From NCBI RefSeq assembly GCF_001431535.1, contig NZ_LDJK01000043.1:1-64000 (forward strand): a stretch of 64,000 bases of DNA, given 5' to 3'. Shown in pieces: positions 25,273 through 33,295 of this stretch. Below the pieces are notes generated by a model. It saw only the letters and a list, made by a program, of their open reading frames with translations. It was not told the DNA's origin and searched no databases. A program made the position numbers and the translations under genes. The stretch is from Stenotrophomonas chelatiphaga. GTDB taxonomy: Bacteria > Pseudomonadota > Gammaproteobacteria > Xanthomonadales > Xanthomonadaceae. The stretch's first letter is position 1; the number at the start of each line of letters is the position of its first letter.

Positions 25273-25366
25273 GGGGCGCTCGCATCAGGAGGGGAGTGTC
25301 CTCGATGCTAGGCATTCACGGATCGCATTACTATTGGCGCAACCGTGGTTTGATAGTGCCTATTTC

Positions 25367-26260
25367 GTGAACAACAGTCCGCCCATCGATGACCTGCGCG
25401 TGTTCGTCATCGTCGCCCGCCGCGCCAGCTTCCGTGCCGCCGCGTTGGAACTGGGTGTCTCGCCTGCGTACGTGACCAAGCGCATCGGGCTGCTGGAAGG
25501 CACGCTGGGCACGCGGTTGCTGCATCGCACGACGCGCAAGGTGAGCATCACCGAAGAAGGCGAGCGCGTGTTCGGCTGGGCGCAGCGGGTGCTGGATGAC
25601 ATGGACAGCCTGGTCGAGTCGGTGGCCGCCAGCCCTGCCCTGCCGCGCGGCATGTTGCGGGTCAGCAGCAGCTTCGGCTTCGGACGGCAGGTGGTCGCGC
25701 CCGCGCTGGCGCGCATGGCGTCGGCGCATCCGGCATTGGCTGTCCGGCTGGAGCTGTTCGACCACCTGATCGACATTGCCGACGAAGGCTTCGACCTGGA
25801 CGTGCGGATCGGCGATGAGATCGCGCCACAGTTCGTGGCAACGCGGCTGGCGTCGAACCAGCGCGTGCTGTGCGCATCGCCGGAGTACCTGCAGCGACGT
25901 GGCACGCCACGCACGCTGGCCGACCTGGTTACCCACGACTGCGTGGTGATCCGCGAGCGCGATCACCCGTTCGGCGTGTGGCGGCTGGAAGGGAGTGCCG
26001 GGCGCGAGACGGTGAAGGTCACCGGACCCATGTCGACCAATCACGGCGAGATAGCCGTGCAGTGGGCGGTGCAAGGTTTGGGCATCGTGCTGCGCTCGAC
26101 GTGGCAGGTGGATGCGATGCTGCGCGAAGGCAAGCTGGTGCGCGTCCTGCCGGACTATCGGCAGGAAGCGAACATCTGGGCGGTATATCCCGAACGGCTG
26201 CGCGCGTCGGCCAAAGTGCGCGCCTGCGTGCGCTTCCTGCAGGACGCGCTGGCCGGGTAG
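25367..26260 (+). CDS. dmlR: LysR-family regulator (DmlR-like)
   Basis: 297 residues: N-terminal winged helix-turn-helix (FVIVARRASFRAAALELGVSPAYVTKRI, TRLLHRTTRKVSIT) and a C-terminal effector-binding domain. The start is GTG, which gives the standard LysR length. It is divergent from the dehydrogenase and presumably activates it in response to a hydroxy acid. The stop TAG is the GTAG head of a SMAG repeat, as in the kinase gene at 17.9 kb. Confidence 0.85.
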   Translation: MNNSPPIDDLRVFVIVARRASFRAAALELGVSPAYVTKRIGLLEGTLGTRLLHRTTRKVSITEEGERVFGWAQRVLDDMDSLVESVAASPALPRGMLRVSSSFGFGRQVVAPALARMASAHPALAVRLELFDHLIDIADEGFDLDVRIGDEIAPQFVATRLASNQRVLCASPEYLQRRGTPRTLADLVTHDCVVIRERDHPFGVWRLEGSAGRETVKVTGPMSTNHGEIAVQWAVQGLGIVLRSTWQVDAMLREGKLVRVLPDYRQEANIWAVYPERLRASAKVRACVRFLQDALAG

Positions 26261-26280
26261 TGACGGCCGCTGGCCGTCAC
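26257..26280 (+). repeat. SMAG REP unit overlapping a stop codon
   Basis: A GTAG head followed by TGACGGCC-gct-GGCCGTCA. Its first four bases contain the regulator stop codon TAG. Confidence 0.85.
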
Positions 26281-26298
26281 CCCGATGCCGGAATCAAC

Positions 26299-26685
26299 TC
26301 AGCGCCACCCACCATGATGGCGGTCATTGCCACGACGGCCGTTGTTCCAATGACGGCGGTCATCGCGACGGTCGTAACGGGTGTTGCGCTCATAGCGATG
26401 GTTGCGGTCATAGCGACGATCACGATCGTAGCGATAGTTGCGGTTGTCGCGGCGATCCTTGGTGGTCACGTTGCCGATCGCACCGCCGGCCACGGCACCG
26501 CCAACGGTCATCATCGGGTCGCCATTGGACAGGACGTGACCTGCGACACCACCGACCACGGCACCGATCGCCGTGTTCTTGTCCTTGCGCGACATCGCGT
26601 CGGCGTCGCTGGCGACGGTAACGCCGGCGGTGAGTGCCAACGCCAGGGCCAGGCCACGGAATACGGAAGCGGTTGAGGTAAGCAT
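26299..26685 (-). CDS. Glycine-zipper protein with Arg/Tyr/Asp-rich tail
   Basis: 128 residues: signal peptide (VFRGLALALALTAGVTVASDA), a glycine-zipper segment (NTAIGAVVGGVAGHVLSNGDPMMTVGGAVAGGAIGNV) and a tail of repeated RYDR, RRYD and NHRYE units. Glycine-zipper proteins usually insert into or span the envelope. GGAGGA 7 nt upstream fixes the ATG; an earlier ATG overlaps that Shine-Dalgarno. It may be an outer-membrane structural or stress protein; function not established. Confidence 0.75.
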   Translation of the reverse strand: MLTSTASVFRGLALALALTAGVTVASDADAMSRKDKNTAIGAVVGGVAGHVLSNGDPMMTVGGAVAGGAIGNVTTKDRRDNRNYRYDRDRRYDRNHRYERNTRYDRRDDRRHWNNGRRGNDRHHGGWR

Positions 26686-26893
26686 CGTCAAATCCTCCAA
26701 TAGGACAGGTGATCAGTTGCGGGGAGCGGGCGTTGTGCTGTCCCCGCACGATTCAATCTCGTCGCCGAAGATTGCCGGAACATTGCGTACCCGGAGATGA
26801 ACCGGCGCCTGTTCAGGTTGGGGCAGGCGTTGTCGCGGGCACGCGAAATGGGCCATGGATGGCGCTTGGAAGTGGCCCGTCTGCCCCCTCCCC

Positions 26894-27844
26894 TCAGTAA
26901 GCGACCGCAGGCCCCGCGGGCACGATGCCGGACGGATTGATGTGCTTATGGCTGCCGTAGTAGTGGTGCTTGATGTGCTCGAAATTGACCGTTCCCTCCA
27001 CCTCCGGGATGGCCATCATCCGTTCCACGAAGGCATGCAGTCCCGGGTAGTCGACGGTGCGCTTCACGTTGCACTTGAAGTGCACGTAATAGACCGAGTC
27101 GAAGCGGATCAAGGTGGTGAACAGTCTGATGTCGGCTTCGGTCATCACGCCACCGACCAGCCACTGCTGATCCGTCAACAAACCATCCAGCCACTCCAGC
27201 GTGTCGAACAAGGGCACGATCGCCTCGTCGTAGGCCTCCTGCGTGGCGGCAAAGCCGGCCTGGTACACGCCGTTGTTGAGGGTGCTGTAAACGCGTTCGT
27301 TGATGCGATCAATCTCTGTCCGCAGCGCCTCCGGGTAATAGTTACCCGGCCTCGCGCCCAGGTGATCGTAGGCATCGTTGAACATGCGGATGATGTCGGC
27401 GGATTCGTTGCTGACAATCTCGCCCTTCTCGCGATCCCACAGCACCGGAACGGTCGCTTTGCCGGTCATGCCGGGCTTGGCGGCCTCATACAGCTGATGC
27501 AGATAGTCTGCGTTGCGCTCCGGATCGGGGGTCACCAAGGGGCCGGGCGCGAAGTTCCAGCCGTTGTCGCCCATGTGCCAGTTGACGATGGACAGCGGGA
27601 TCAGCGGCTCCAGTCCCTTGAGCGCCCGCACGATCAGCGCGCGATGGGCCCACGGACAGGCCAGGCTGACATACAGGCGGAATCGCTCGGGTTCAGCCAT
27701 CAAGGCCGGGTGTCCGTTCGGCGCGCACTCGCCGTTGGCGGTGAGCCAGCGGCGGAAGGTGGATTCTTCGCGATGGAAGTGCCCGTCTTCGCCTGCACTG
27801 CCTGCGGTACCGGTCTGCCATTCGCCATTTACCAACATGCCCAT
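26894..27844 (-). CDS. yqjG: Glutathionyl-hydroquinone reductase (Xi-class GST)
   Basis: 316 residues. The active-site Cys lies in YVSLACPWAHR and the glutathione-site block is IVSNESADIIRMFN, followed by a C-terminal helical domain with GGVMTEADIRLFTTLIRFDSVY. Xi-class GSTs reduce glutathionyl-hydroquinones with a Cys and GSH, and act on quinone metabolites and xenobiotics in the cytoplasm. AAAGG 9 nt before the chosen ATG favours this start over an ATG two codons later and over a longer upstream frame. Confidence 0.9.
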   Translation of the reverse strand: MGMLVNGEWQTGTAGSAGEDGHFHREESTFRRWLTANGECAPNGHPALMAEPERFRLYVSLACPWAHRALIVRALKGLEPLIPLSIVNWHMGDNGWNFAPGPLVTPDPERNADYLHQLYEAAKPGMTGKATVPVLWDREKGEIVSNESADIIRMFNDAYDHLGARPGNYYPEALRTEIDRINERVYSTLNNGVYQAGFAATQEAYDEAIVPLFDTLEWLDGLLTDQQWLVGGVMTEADIRLFTTLIRFDSVYYVHFKCNVKRTVDYPGLHAFVERMMAIPEVEGTVNFEHIKHHYYGSHKHINPSGIVPAGPAVAY

Positions 27845-27982
27845 CGGTGGGAACCTTTGTGTGATGTCGGTTCCCGTTCTAACGCAGGCGGTGGCAATCA
27901 ATGGTGACGGCGTCGTGGCGGGTGTGGCATCGATCACCTGGGCGCACGTCGCTGCCGTTCTGGCAGGACGTCCCGCCGTCCT

Positions 27983-28528
27983 TCACTCCGATGCCGACAG
28001 GTTCACCTGGATCGGCACGTTATCAATCGCACCCGCAACACCGGGCAGGTAGCCGATCACCGGAAGCAACACCGCCAGCATTGGCGGACGCTCTTCGCCT
28101 GACTGCACCCATCTCACCCCGCATGCTGCCACCGTGGCAAACAACAGTGCGAGGGCAACGCCCAGCCCGCGCCGCCAGCCCAGTCGCAGTGCAAGCAACG
28201 CACCACCTGCGTGCACGGCCACAGTGACCGCTGCCCATATCGCAGTCTGCTGCACTTGGAACGCATCGGACAGCAGGCGGCCCGACAATGCCGAGGGAAG
28301 TAGATACATCAGCGCGCTCGCGCACAGCAGGACGTAGAACTCGAGCGCCCTCGACGCCGTCAACAGCGGAACATCCTTGAACCACAACCATTGTGCGACA
28401 AGACTCGCGGCCAAAGCGAAGGCGTAGAAGAAGGAGATGTAGCCAAGATTGCTGGCCGACAGCGCCCAGCAGAGTGCTGCAATACCGAAGGCGGTATAGG
28501 TACGTGCCCGTGAAGCCTTCCCGACCAT
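27983..28528 (-). CDS. Multi-pass membrane protein of unknown function
   Basis: 181 residues with about six hydrophobic helices (for example TAFGIAALCWALSASNLGYI, LEFYVLLCASALMYLLP and IWAAVTVAVHAGGALLAL). AAGGAG 9 nt upstream supports the ATG. No transporter signature is visible. It diverges from comM. Confidence 0.65.
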   Translation of the reverse strand: MVGKASRARTYTAFGIAALCWALSASNLGYISFFYAFALAASLVAQWLWFKDVPLLTASRALEFYVLLCASALMYLLPSALSGRLLSDAFQVQQTAIWAAVTVAVHAGGALLALRLGWRRGLGVALALLFATVAACGVRWVQSGEERPPMLAVLLPVIGYLPGVAGAIDNVPIQVNLSASE

Positions 28529-28673
28529 GCTGCGCGTCTCCTTCGCTTGAGTGGCCCACCCGGTACAGCGGCGGTCGTAAGTAGCTCTACCTACAGTACT
28601 GCCTACCCTCCACCGACGTACAGCCAGCACCGCCTGCACCACACTGGGTTTCTGCATCCGATGGAGTCACCGC

Positions 28674-30170
28674 ATGAGCCTCGCGCTGGTCCACAGCCGC
28701 GCCCGTGCCGGCGCCGATGCGCCGCTGGTTCGTGTCGAGGTGCATCTGTCTGGTGGCTTGCCCGCTACCCAGATCGTCGGCCTGCCTGAAACCACCGTCC
28801 GCGAATCGCGAGAACGCGTCCGCGCCGCCCTGCTTTGCGCGCGTTTCGACTACCCGCAGCGGCGCATCACCATCAACCTGGGACCGGCGGATCTGCCCAA
28901 GGAAGGCGGCCGCTTCGATCTTGCCATCGCGATGGGCATCCTGGCCGCCAGTGGCCAGCTGGACCCGCAGCAGGTGGTCCGCCACGAGTACGTAGCCGAA
29001 CTCGCGCTCACCGGCGAGCTGCGGCCTGTCGATGGCGTGTTGCCCGCCGCCATCGCAGCCGCCGAGGCCAACCGCACACTGTTCGTGCCGCCGGCCAATG
29101 CTGCCGAGGCCGCGCTGGCCGAGCATGCCGACGTCCGCGTGGCACGCACGCTGCTCGAGGTCTGCGCATCGGTCGAAAATCCTTCGCGGCTGCCGCGTGC
29201 GGAGCGGACCAGCATCGAGGCCGATCCGCCGCTGGACCTCAGCGATGTGCGCGGCCAACCGCATGCGCGACGTGCGCTGGAAGTCGCTGCGGCCGGCGGT
29301 CACCATCTGCTGCTGATAGGCAGTCCCGGATGCGGCAAGACTCTGCTGGCTTCGCGGCTGGCCGGCATCCTGCCCGAAGCCAGCCAGGCCGAGGCGCTGC
29401 AGAGCGCGGCCATCGCCTCGATCAGCGGTAGTGGGCTGGACCCGCGGCGTTGGCGCCAGCGCCCCTTCCGCGCGCCACACCACAGCGCCAGCCCGGCCGC
29501 GTTGGCCGGTGGCGGCAACCCGCCCCACCCCGGCGAGATCTCGCTGGCGCACAACGGCGTGCTGTTCCTGGACGAGCTGCCGGAGTGGTCGCGCATGGCA
29601 CTGGAGATCCTGCGTGAGCCACTCGAATCAGGCCATATCCGGATCAGTCGCGCGGCGCGCAGTGCGGTGTTTCCCGCACGCTTCCAACTGGTCACCGCGA
29701 TGAACCCCTGCCCCTGCGGCTGGGCAGGCGATCGCAGCAACCGCTGCCTTTGCACCAGTGAGCGCATCCAGCGCTACCGCGGCCGGGTTTCAGGCCCGTT
29801 GCTGGACCGCATCGACCTGCATGTCACGGTCACCCGGTTGTCGCCGGAGGAGTTGCGCGAAGGCGGCCCGGCGGGCGAGTGCAGTGCGGATGTCCGCGCG
29901 CGGGTGATCACGGCGCGCGAACGCCAACTGCAGCGTGGCGCGCTCAATGCGCATATGGACAGCAAGGCACTTCGCTTGTGTGCGCATCTTTCAGAAGCCG
30001 ACCAGAGCCTGCTGGAACAGGCCATCGAGCGTCTGCAGCTGTCTGCGCGTGCGATGCACCGGATACTGCGTGTGGCGCGCACGATCGCGGACCTGGCGGG
30101 GGCTGATGACATCGAAAGCGCGCACTTGGCGGAAGCGATCGGCTACCGGCAGTTGGATCGAGGGGCGTAA
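28674..30170 (+). CDS. comM: ComM/YifB-family hexameric helicase
   Basis: 498 residues: N-terminal Lon-substrate-binding-like domain (VRVEVHLSGGLPATQIVGLPE), Mg-chelatase-type AAA+ core with Walker A IGSPGCGKT, Walker B LFLDELPEW and the family-typical MNPCPCGW Cys cluster, then a C-terminal helical domain. ComM drives branch migration of incoming single-stranded DNA during natural transformation. GGAG 7 nt upstream supports the start. It normally follows ubiK; here a 9.7-kb block separates the two. Confidence 0.93.
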   Translation: MSLALVHSRARAGADAPLVRVEVHLSGGLPATQIVGLPETTVRESRERVRAALLCARFDYPQRRITINLGPADLPKEGGRFDLAIAMGILAASGQLDPQQVVRHEYVAELALTGELRPVDGVLPAAIAAAEANRTLFVPPANAAEAALAEHADVRVARTLLEVCASVENPSRLPRAERTSIEADPPLDLSDVRGQPHARRALEVAAAGGHHLLLIGSPGCGKTLLASRLAGILPEASQAEALQSAAIASISGSGLDPRRWRQRPFRAPHHSASPAALAGGGNPPHPGEISLAHNGVLFLDELPEWSRMALEILREPLESGHIRISRAARSAVFPARFQLVTAMNPCPCGWAGDRSNRCLCTSERIQRYRGRVSGPLLDRIDLHVTVTRLSPEELREGGPAGECSADVRARVITARERQLQRGALNAHMDSKALRLCAHLSEADQSLLEQAIERLQLSARAMHRILRVARTIADLAGADDIESAHLAEAIGYRQLDRGA

Positions 30171-30233
30171 CCGGGAACCGCCCACAGCCCCACGCAACCG
30201 GGTATGGTGCCAGACACGCCCCGGAGCTCCCCC

Positions 30234-31874
30234 ATGACCTATCAACGTGCCGTGGATGACTTCAACCTCCACGACTGGGAAAGTCGTCTGCATGGCGACC
30301 TGCAGGACGGCATCAATGCGTGCGTGGAATGCTGTGATCGCCATTGCGGCAGCGACCGCCTCGCGCTGCGCTGGATCAGCACGGACGGCGGCCTGCACCT
30401 TTACACCTTCGAAGACCTGCGCGCCGCCTCGACCCGGGTCGCGCATGTGCTTACCGCTCAGGGCATCGGCCGCGGCGACGTGGTGGCCGGCATGCTGCCG
30501 CGCACGCCGGAACTGCTGGCGACGATCCTCGGTACGTGGCGGGTCGGCGCGGTCTATCAGCCGCTGTTCACCGCGTTCGGGGCCAAGGCCATCGAGTCGC
30601 GCCTGCGCACCGGCCGCACCCGGCTGGTGGTCACCGACCACGCCAACCGGCACAAGCTGGACGATGTCGAAGACTGTCCGCCGGTCGCCACGATCCTGCC
30701 GGCCGGCCAGCCCGCCGATGCAGCGGACATCGATTGGCGTGTCCGCATCGCGGCAGCCGGCGCGGCGCCGTTCGAACCGGTGCTGCTGCGTGGCGATGAG
30801 CTGATGGTGCTGCTGTCCACGTCCGGCACGACGGGTGCGCCGAAGGGCGTGCCGGTTCCGCTGCGGGCGCTGATGTCCTTCGCCAGCTACATGCAGCTGG
30901 CGGTCGATCTGCGGCCCGGCGACGTGTTCTGGAACATCGCCGATCCCGGCTGGGCGTATGGCCTGTACTACGCGGTGATCGGCCCGCTGATGCTCGGCGA
31001 GGCCACCACCTTCAACGAGGCGCCGTTCACCGTGCAGGGCCTGCACGAGGTGATCGAACGGCTGGGCGTGACCAACCTGGCGGGCTCGCCGACCGCCTAC
31101 CGGCAGATCATTGCGGCGGGCGAGGCGTCGGCCGCGCGCGTCGCTGGCCAACTGCGTGCGGTGAGCAGTGCCGGCGAGCCGCTGAATGCCGAGATCGCCC
31201 GCTGGTTCGCCGCCCACTTGTCCACCACCGTGCTGGACCATTACGGCCAGACCGAAACCGGCATGGTGGTGAACAACCATCACGCGCTGCACCACGCGGT
31301 GCGTACGGGGTCGTCCGGCTTCGCGATGCCGGGCTACCGCGTGGCGGTGCTGGACGACGACGGCCACGAGCTGCCCGCACGCACGCCGGGCATCCTGGCG
31401 ATCGACATCGCGCGCTCGCCACTGATGTGGTTCACCGGCTACTACGGCGCGGACACACCGGCCATCGGCGATGGCTACTACCTGACCGGCGATACCGTGG
31501 AGTGCGAGGACGACGGCTCGATCAGCTTCATCGGGCGATCCGACGATGTGATCACCTCGTCCGGCTACCGGATCGGTCCGTTCGACGTGGAGAGCGCACT
31601 GCTGGAACATCCGGCCGTCGCCGAGGCGGTGGTGATCGGCGTGCCGGATCCGCAGCGCACCGAGATCGTGAAGGCCTTCGTGATCACCAGTACCGGAATC
31701 GAAGGCGATGCGGCGTTGGCCGCGCAGCTGCAGCAGTACGTGAAGACACGACTGTCCGCGCACGCCTATCCGCGGCTGGTGGAGTTCGTCAGCGAGGTCC
31801 CGAAGACCCCCAGTGGCAAGGTGCAGCGCTTCGTGCTGCGGGCAGCCGAAGTGGCCCGTCAGGCGGGCCAATGA
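30234..31874 (+). CDS. AMP-dependent acyl-CoA synthetase (acetyl/propionyl-CoA synthetase-like)
   Basis: 546 residues. The adenylate-forming motifs are intact: P-loop LLSTSGTTGAPKGVP, YGQTET, TGDTVE, and the catalytic Lys in TPSGKVQRF. Motif order and size fit acetoacetyl-, medium-chain or acetyl-CoA synthetases that activate a carboxylic acid with ATP and CoA. The start just after a GGAGC was preferred over one ten codons upstream. The substrate is not readable from the sequence. Confidence 0.87.
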   Translation: MTYQRAVDDFNLHDWESRLHGDLQDGINACVECCDRHCGSDRLALRWISTDGGLHLYTFEDLRAASTRVAHVLTAQGIGRGDVVAGMLPRTPELLATILGTWRVGAVYQPLFTAFGAKAIESRLRTGRTRLVVTDHANRHKLDDVEDCPPVATILPAGQPADAADIDWRVRIAAAGAAPFEPVLLRGDELMVLLSTSGTTGAPKGVPVPLRALMSFASYMQLAVDLRPGDVFWNIADPGWAYGLYYAVIGPLMLGEATTFNEAPFTVQGLHEVIERLGVTNLAGSPTAYRQIIAAGEASAARVAGQLRAVSSAGEPLNAEIARWFAAHLSTTVLDHYGQTETGMVVNNHHALHHAVRTGSSGFAMPGYRVAVLDDDGHELPARTPGILAIDIARSPLMWFTGYYGADTPAIGDGYYLTGDTVECEDDGSISFIGRSDDVITSSGYRIGPFDVESALLEHPAVAEAVVIGVPDPQRTEIVKAFVITSTGIEGDAALAAQLQQYVKTRLSAHAYPRLVEFVSEVPKTPSGKVQRFVLRAAEVARQAGQ

Positions 31875-31943
31875 GCCGGTGCGCGTGCGCTAGAATCACG
31901 CCCAGAAGATGCACGGGCCGCCTGCCTGTGCCGGAGCGTTGAT

Positions 31944-32291
31944 GTGAAATCGATCTGGACGACGATGCTGTTGGGCGTGGCGATCGCCCTGCCCCACCAC
32001 GCGCGTGCTGCTGATACCAGCGAAGGTGCGTTGTATGCGGTCAATGCGGCTGCACTGGCGGCGGCCATCACCCATTGCACGGCGCGCCATGGCGAGCTGC
32101 AGCAGGGGTCACCGGGTGCGGCGTGTTTCGTCCGCGCGCGCGGGATTCTGGGGACGTTCGGGTTGAAGCAGCGCTCGACCGAGGTGGCGGCGCGGTGCAA
32201 GGATCCAGCGCAGTTCAATACGTGCTTGACGCCTGAGATTGCGCGGATGACGCATGCGTTGAATCAGGAATTCGCCAAGAGCGGGATTTGA
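31944..32291 (+). CDS. Secreted four-cysteine hypothetical protein (GTG start)
   Basis: 115 residues with a signal peptide (MKSIWTTMLLGVAIALPHHARA). The mature part has four Cys (HCTAR, AACFV, ARCKD, NTCLT), consistent with two disulfides in the periplasm. The start is GTG with GGAG 8 nt upstream. No domain recognised. Confidence 0.65.
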   Translation: MKSIWTTMLLGVAIALPHHARAADTSEGALYAVNAAALAAAITHCTARHGELQQGSPGAACFVRARGILGTFGLKQRSTEVAARCKDPAQFNTCLTPEIARMTHALNQEFAKSGI

Positions 32292-32301
32292 TGGCAAGCG
32301 C

Positions 32302-32394
32302 GTGACGACCAACGGTCGTCACCCACCGGGAGCAGGACGGCCAGCGGCCGTCACTACCGGGACAAGGCGTTGACGGCCAGCGGCCGTCACTACC
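32302..32394 (-). repeat. Three SMAG REP units
   Basis: Units at 32302-32326, 32336-32358 and 32370-32394. All end in CACTACC or CACCCACC on the plus strand, that is, with GTAG or GGGTG heads on the minus strand. They sit between converging genes. Confidence 0.82.
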
Positions 32395-32401
32395 GGTGCG
32401 G

Positions 32402-33208
32402 TCAGCGTGAGCCGCTGACGGCGATTTCCACGCGGCGGTCCGGGGCCAGGCAGGCCACCAGCGCGCGGTGTGCCAGCGAATCGGCACAGTCACGCGTTAC
32501 CGGTTCGGCTTCGCCGCGGCCTTCGGCACGGATGCTGCCTGCGGCCACGCCGTGGCTTGCCAGTACGCCGCGCACGGTGTCGGCGCGTGCCTGCGACAGG
32601 CGCTGGTTGCTTTCATCGCTGCCGATGCGGTCGGTATGCCCGACCACCGTCACCTGGCTGTCCTTGGCGGCACTGATTTCGGCGGCGATGCGCTTCAGTT
32701 CGGCGCTGCCGTCCGGCTTGATGTCGGCCACGCCGGAGCGCCCGAACGCGAACAAGGCATCGGCCGACAGCGAGAAACGCGCCACGCCGTCAGCGGCTGC
32801 GGCAGGGGCCACCGGCGGGGCCGGCGGGTCCAGCACATCGGCGCAGGATGCCGGTGCCCAATGGAACGAGTGGCCGCGCTTTTCATCGTCGAACTGCACC
32901 TGGTACTGGCAGGTCACCACGCCTTCGGGCGTGCGGAAGTGGAACAGGTAGTTCCAGGCCTTCGGCGCGAAGCCTTCGCTGAAGTGCGGGCGGCCCAGCA
33001 GGTGGTACAGCTGCTCCTTGGTGACACCCGGGCCGATGCTGCGCAGGTTGGCCACGTTCGGGAAGGTGCCTTCCTTCAACACGATGCGGTCGGGATCCGG
33101 GAAGCTCACTTCACCGGTGCCCTGCTTGGTGGCGTGGGTGCTGCAGGCAGCCAGGGCCAGGACCAGCGCGGCCGTTGCCGCGGCTTTGAAACGGTTTGCG
33201 ATATTCAT
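32402..33208 (-). CDS. OmpA-family lipoprotein with BamE-like domain
   Basis: 268 residues: lipobox VLALAAC, a BamE/SmpA-like domain (about 45-125, with IGPGVTKEQLYHLLGRPHF), and a C-terminal OmpA-like peptidoglycan-binding domain with VTVVGHTDRIGSDESNQRLSQARADTV. AAGGA 8 nt upstream favours ATG over the preceding TTG. It lies 87 nt downstream of the giant adhesin gene on the same strand. Small OmpA-like lipoproteins beside trimeric autotransporters are known to help keep the adhesin stable in the outer membrane, which probably applies here. Confidence 0.88.
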   Translation of the reverse strand: MNIANRFKAAATAALVLALAACSTHATKQGTGEVSFPDPDRIVLKEGTFPNVANLRSIGPGVTKEQLYHLLGRPHFSEGFAPKAWNYLFHFRTPEGVVTCQYQVQFDDEKRGHSFHWAPASCADVLDPPAPPVAPAAAADGVARFSLSADALFAFGRSGVADIKPDGSAELKRIAAEISAAKDSQVTVVGHTDRIGSDESNQRLSQARADTVRGVLASHGVAAGSIRAEGRGEAEPVTRDCADSLAHRALVACLAPDRRVEIAVSGSR

Positions 33209-33295
33209 CAAACAATCCTTCGAATTCGAATGGGATACGGCGTGGGAAGCGGGGCCAGCGCATGGCCGGCCCCGTTCCCCCGGGTCAGGACGACA

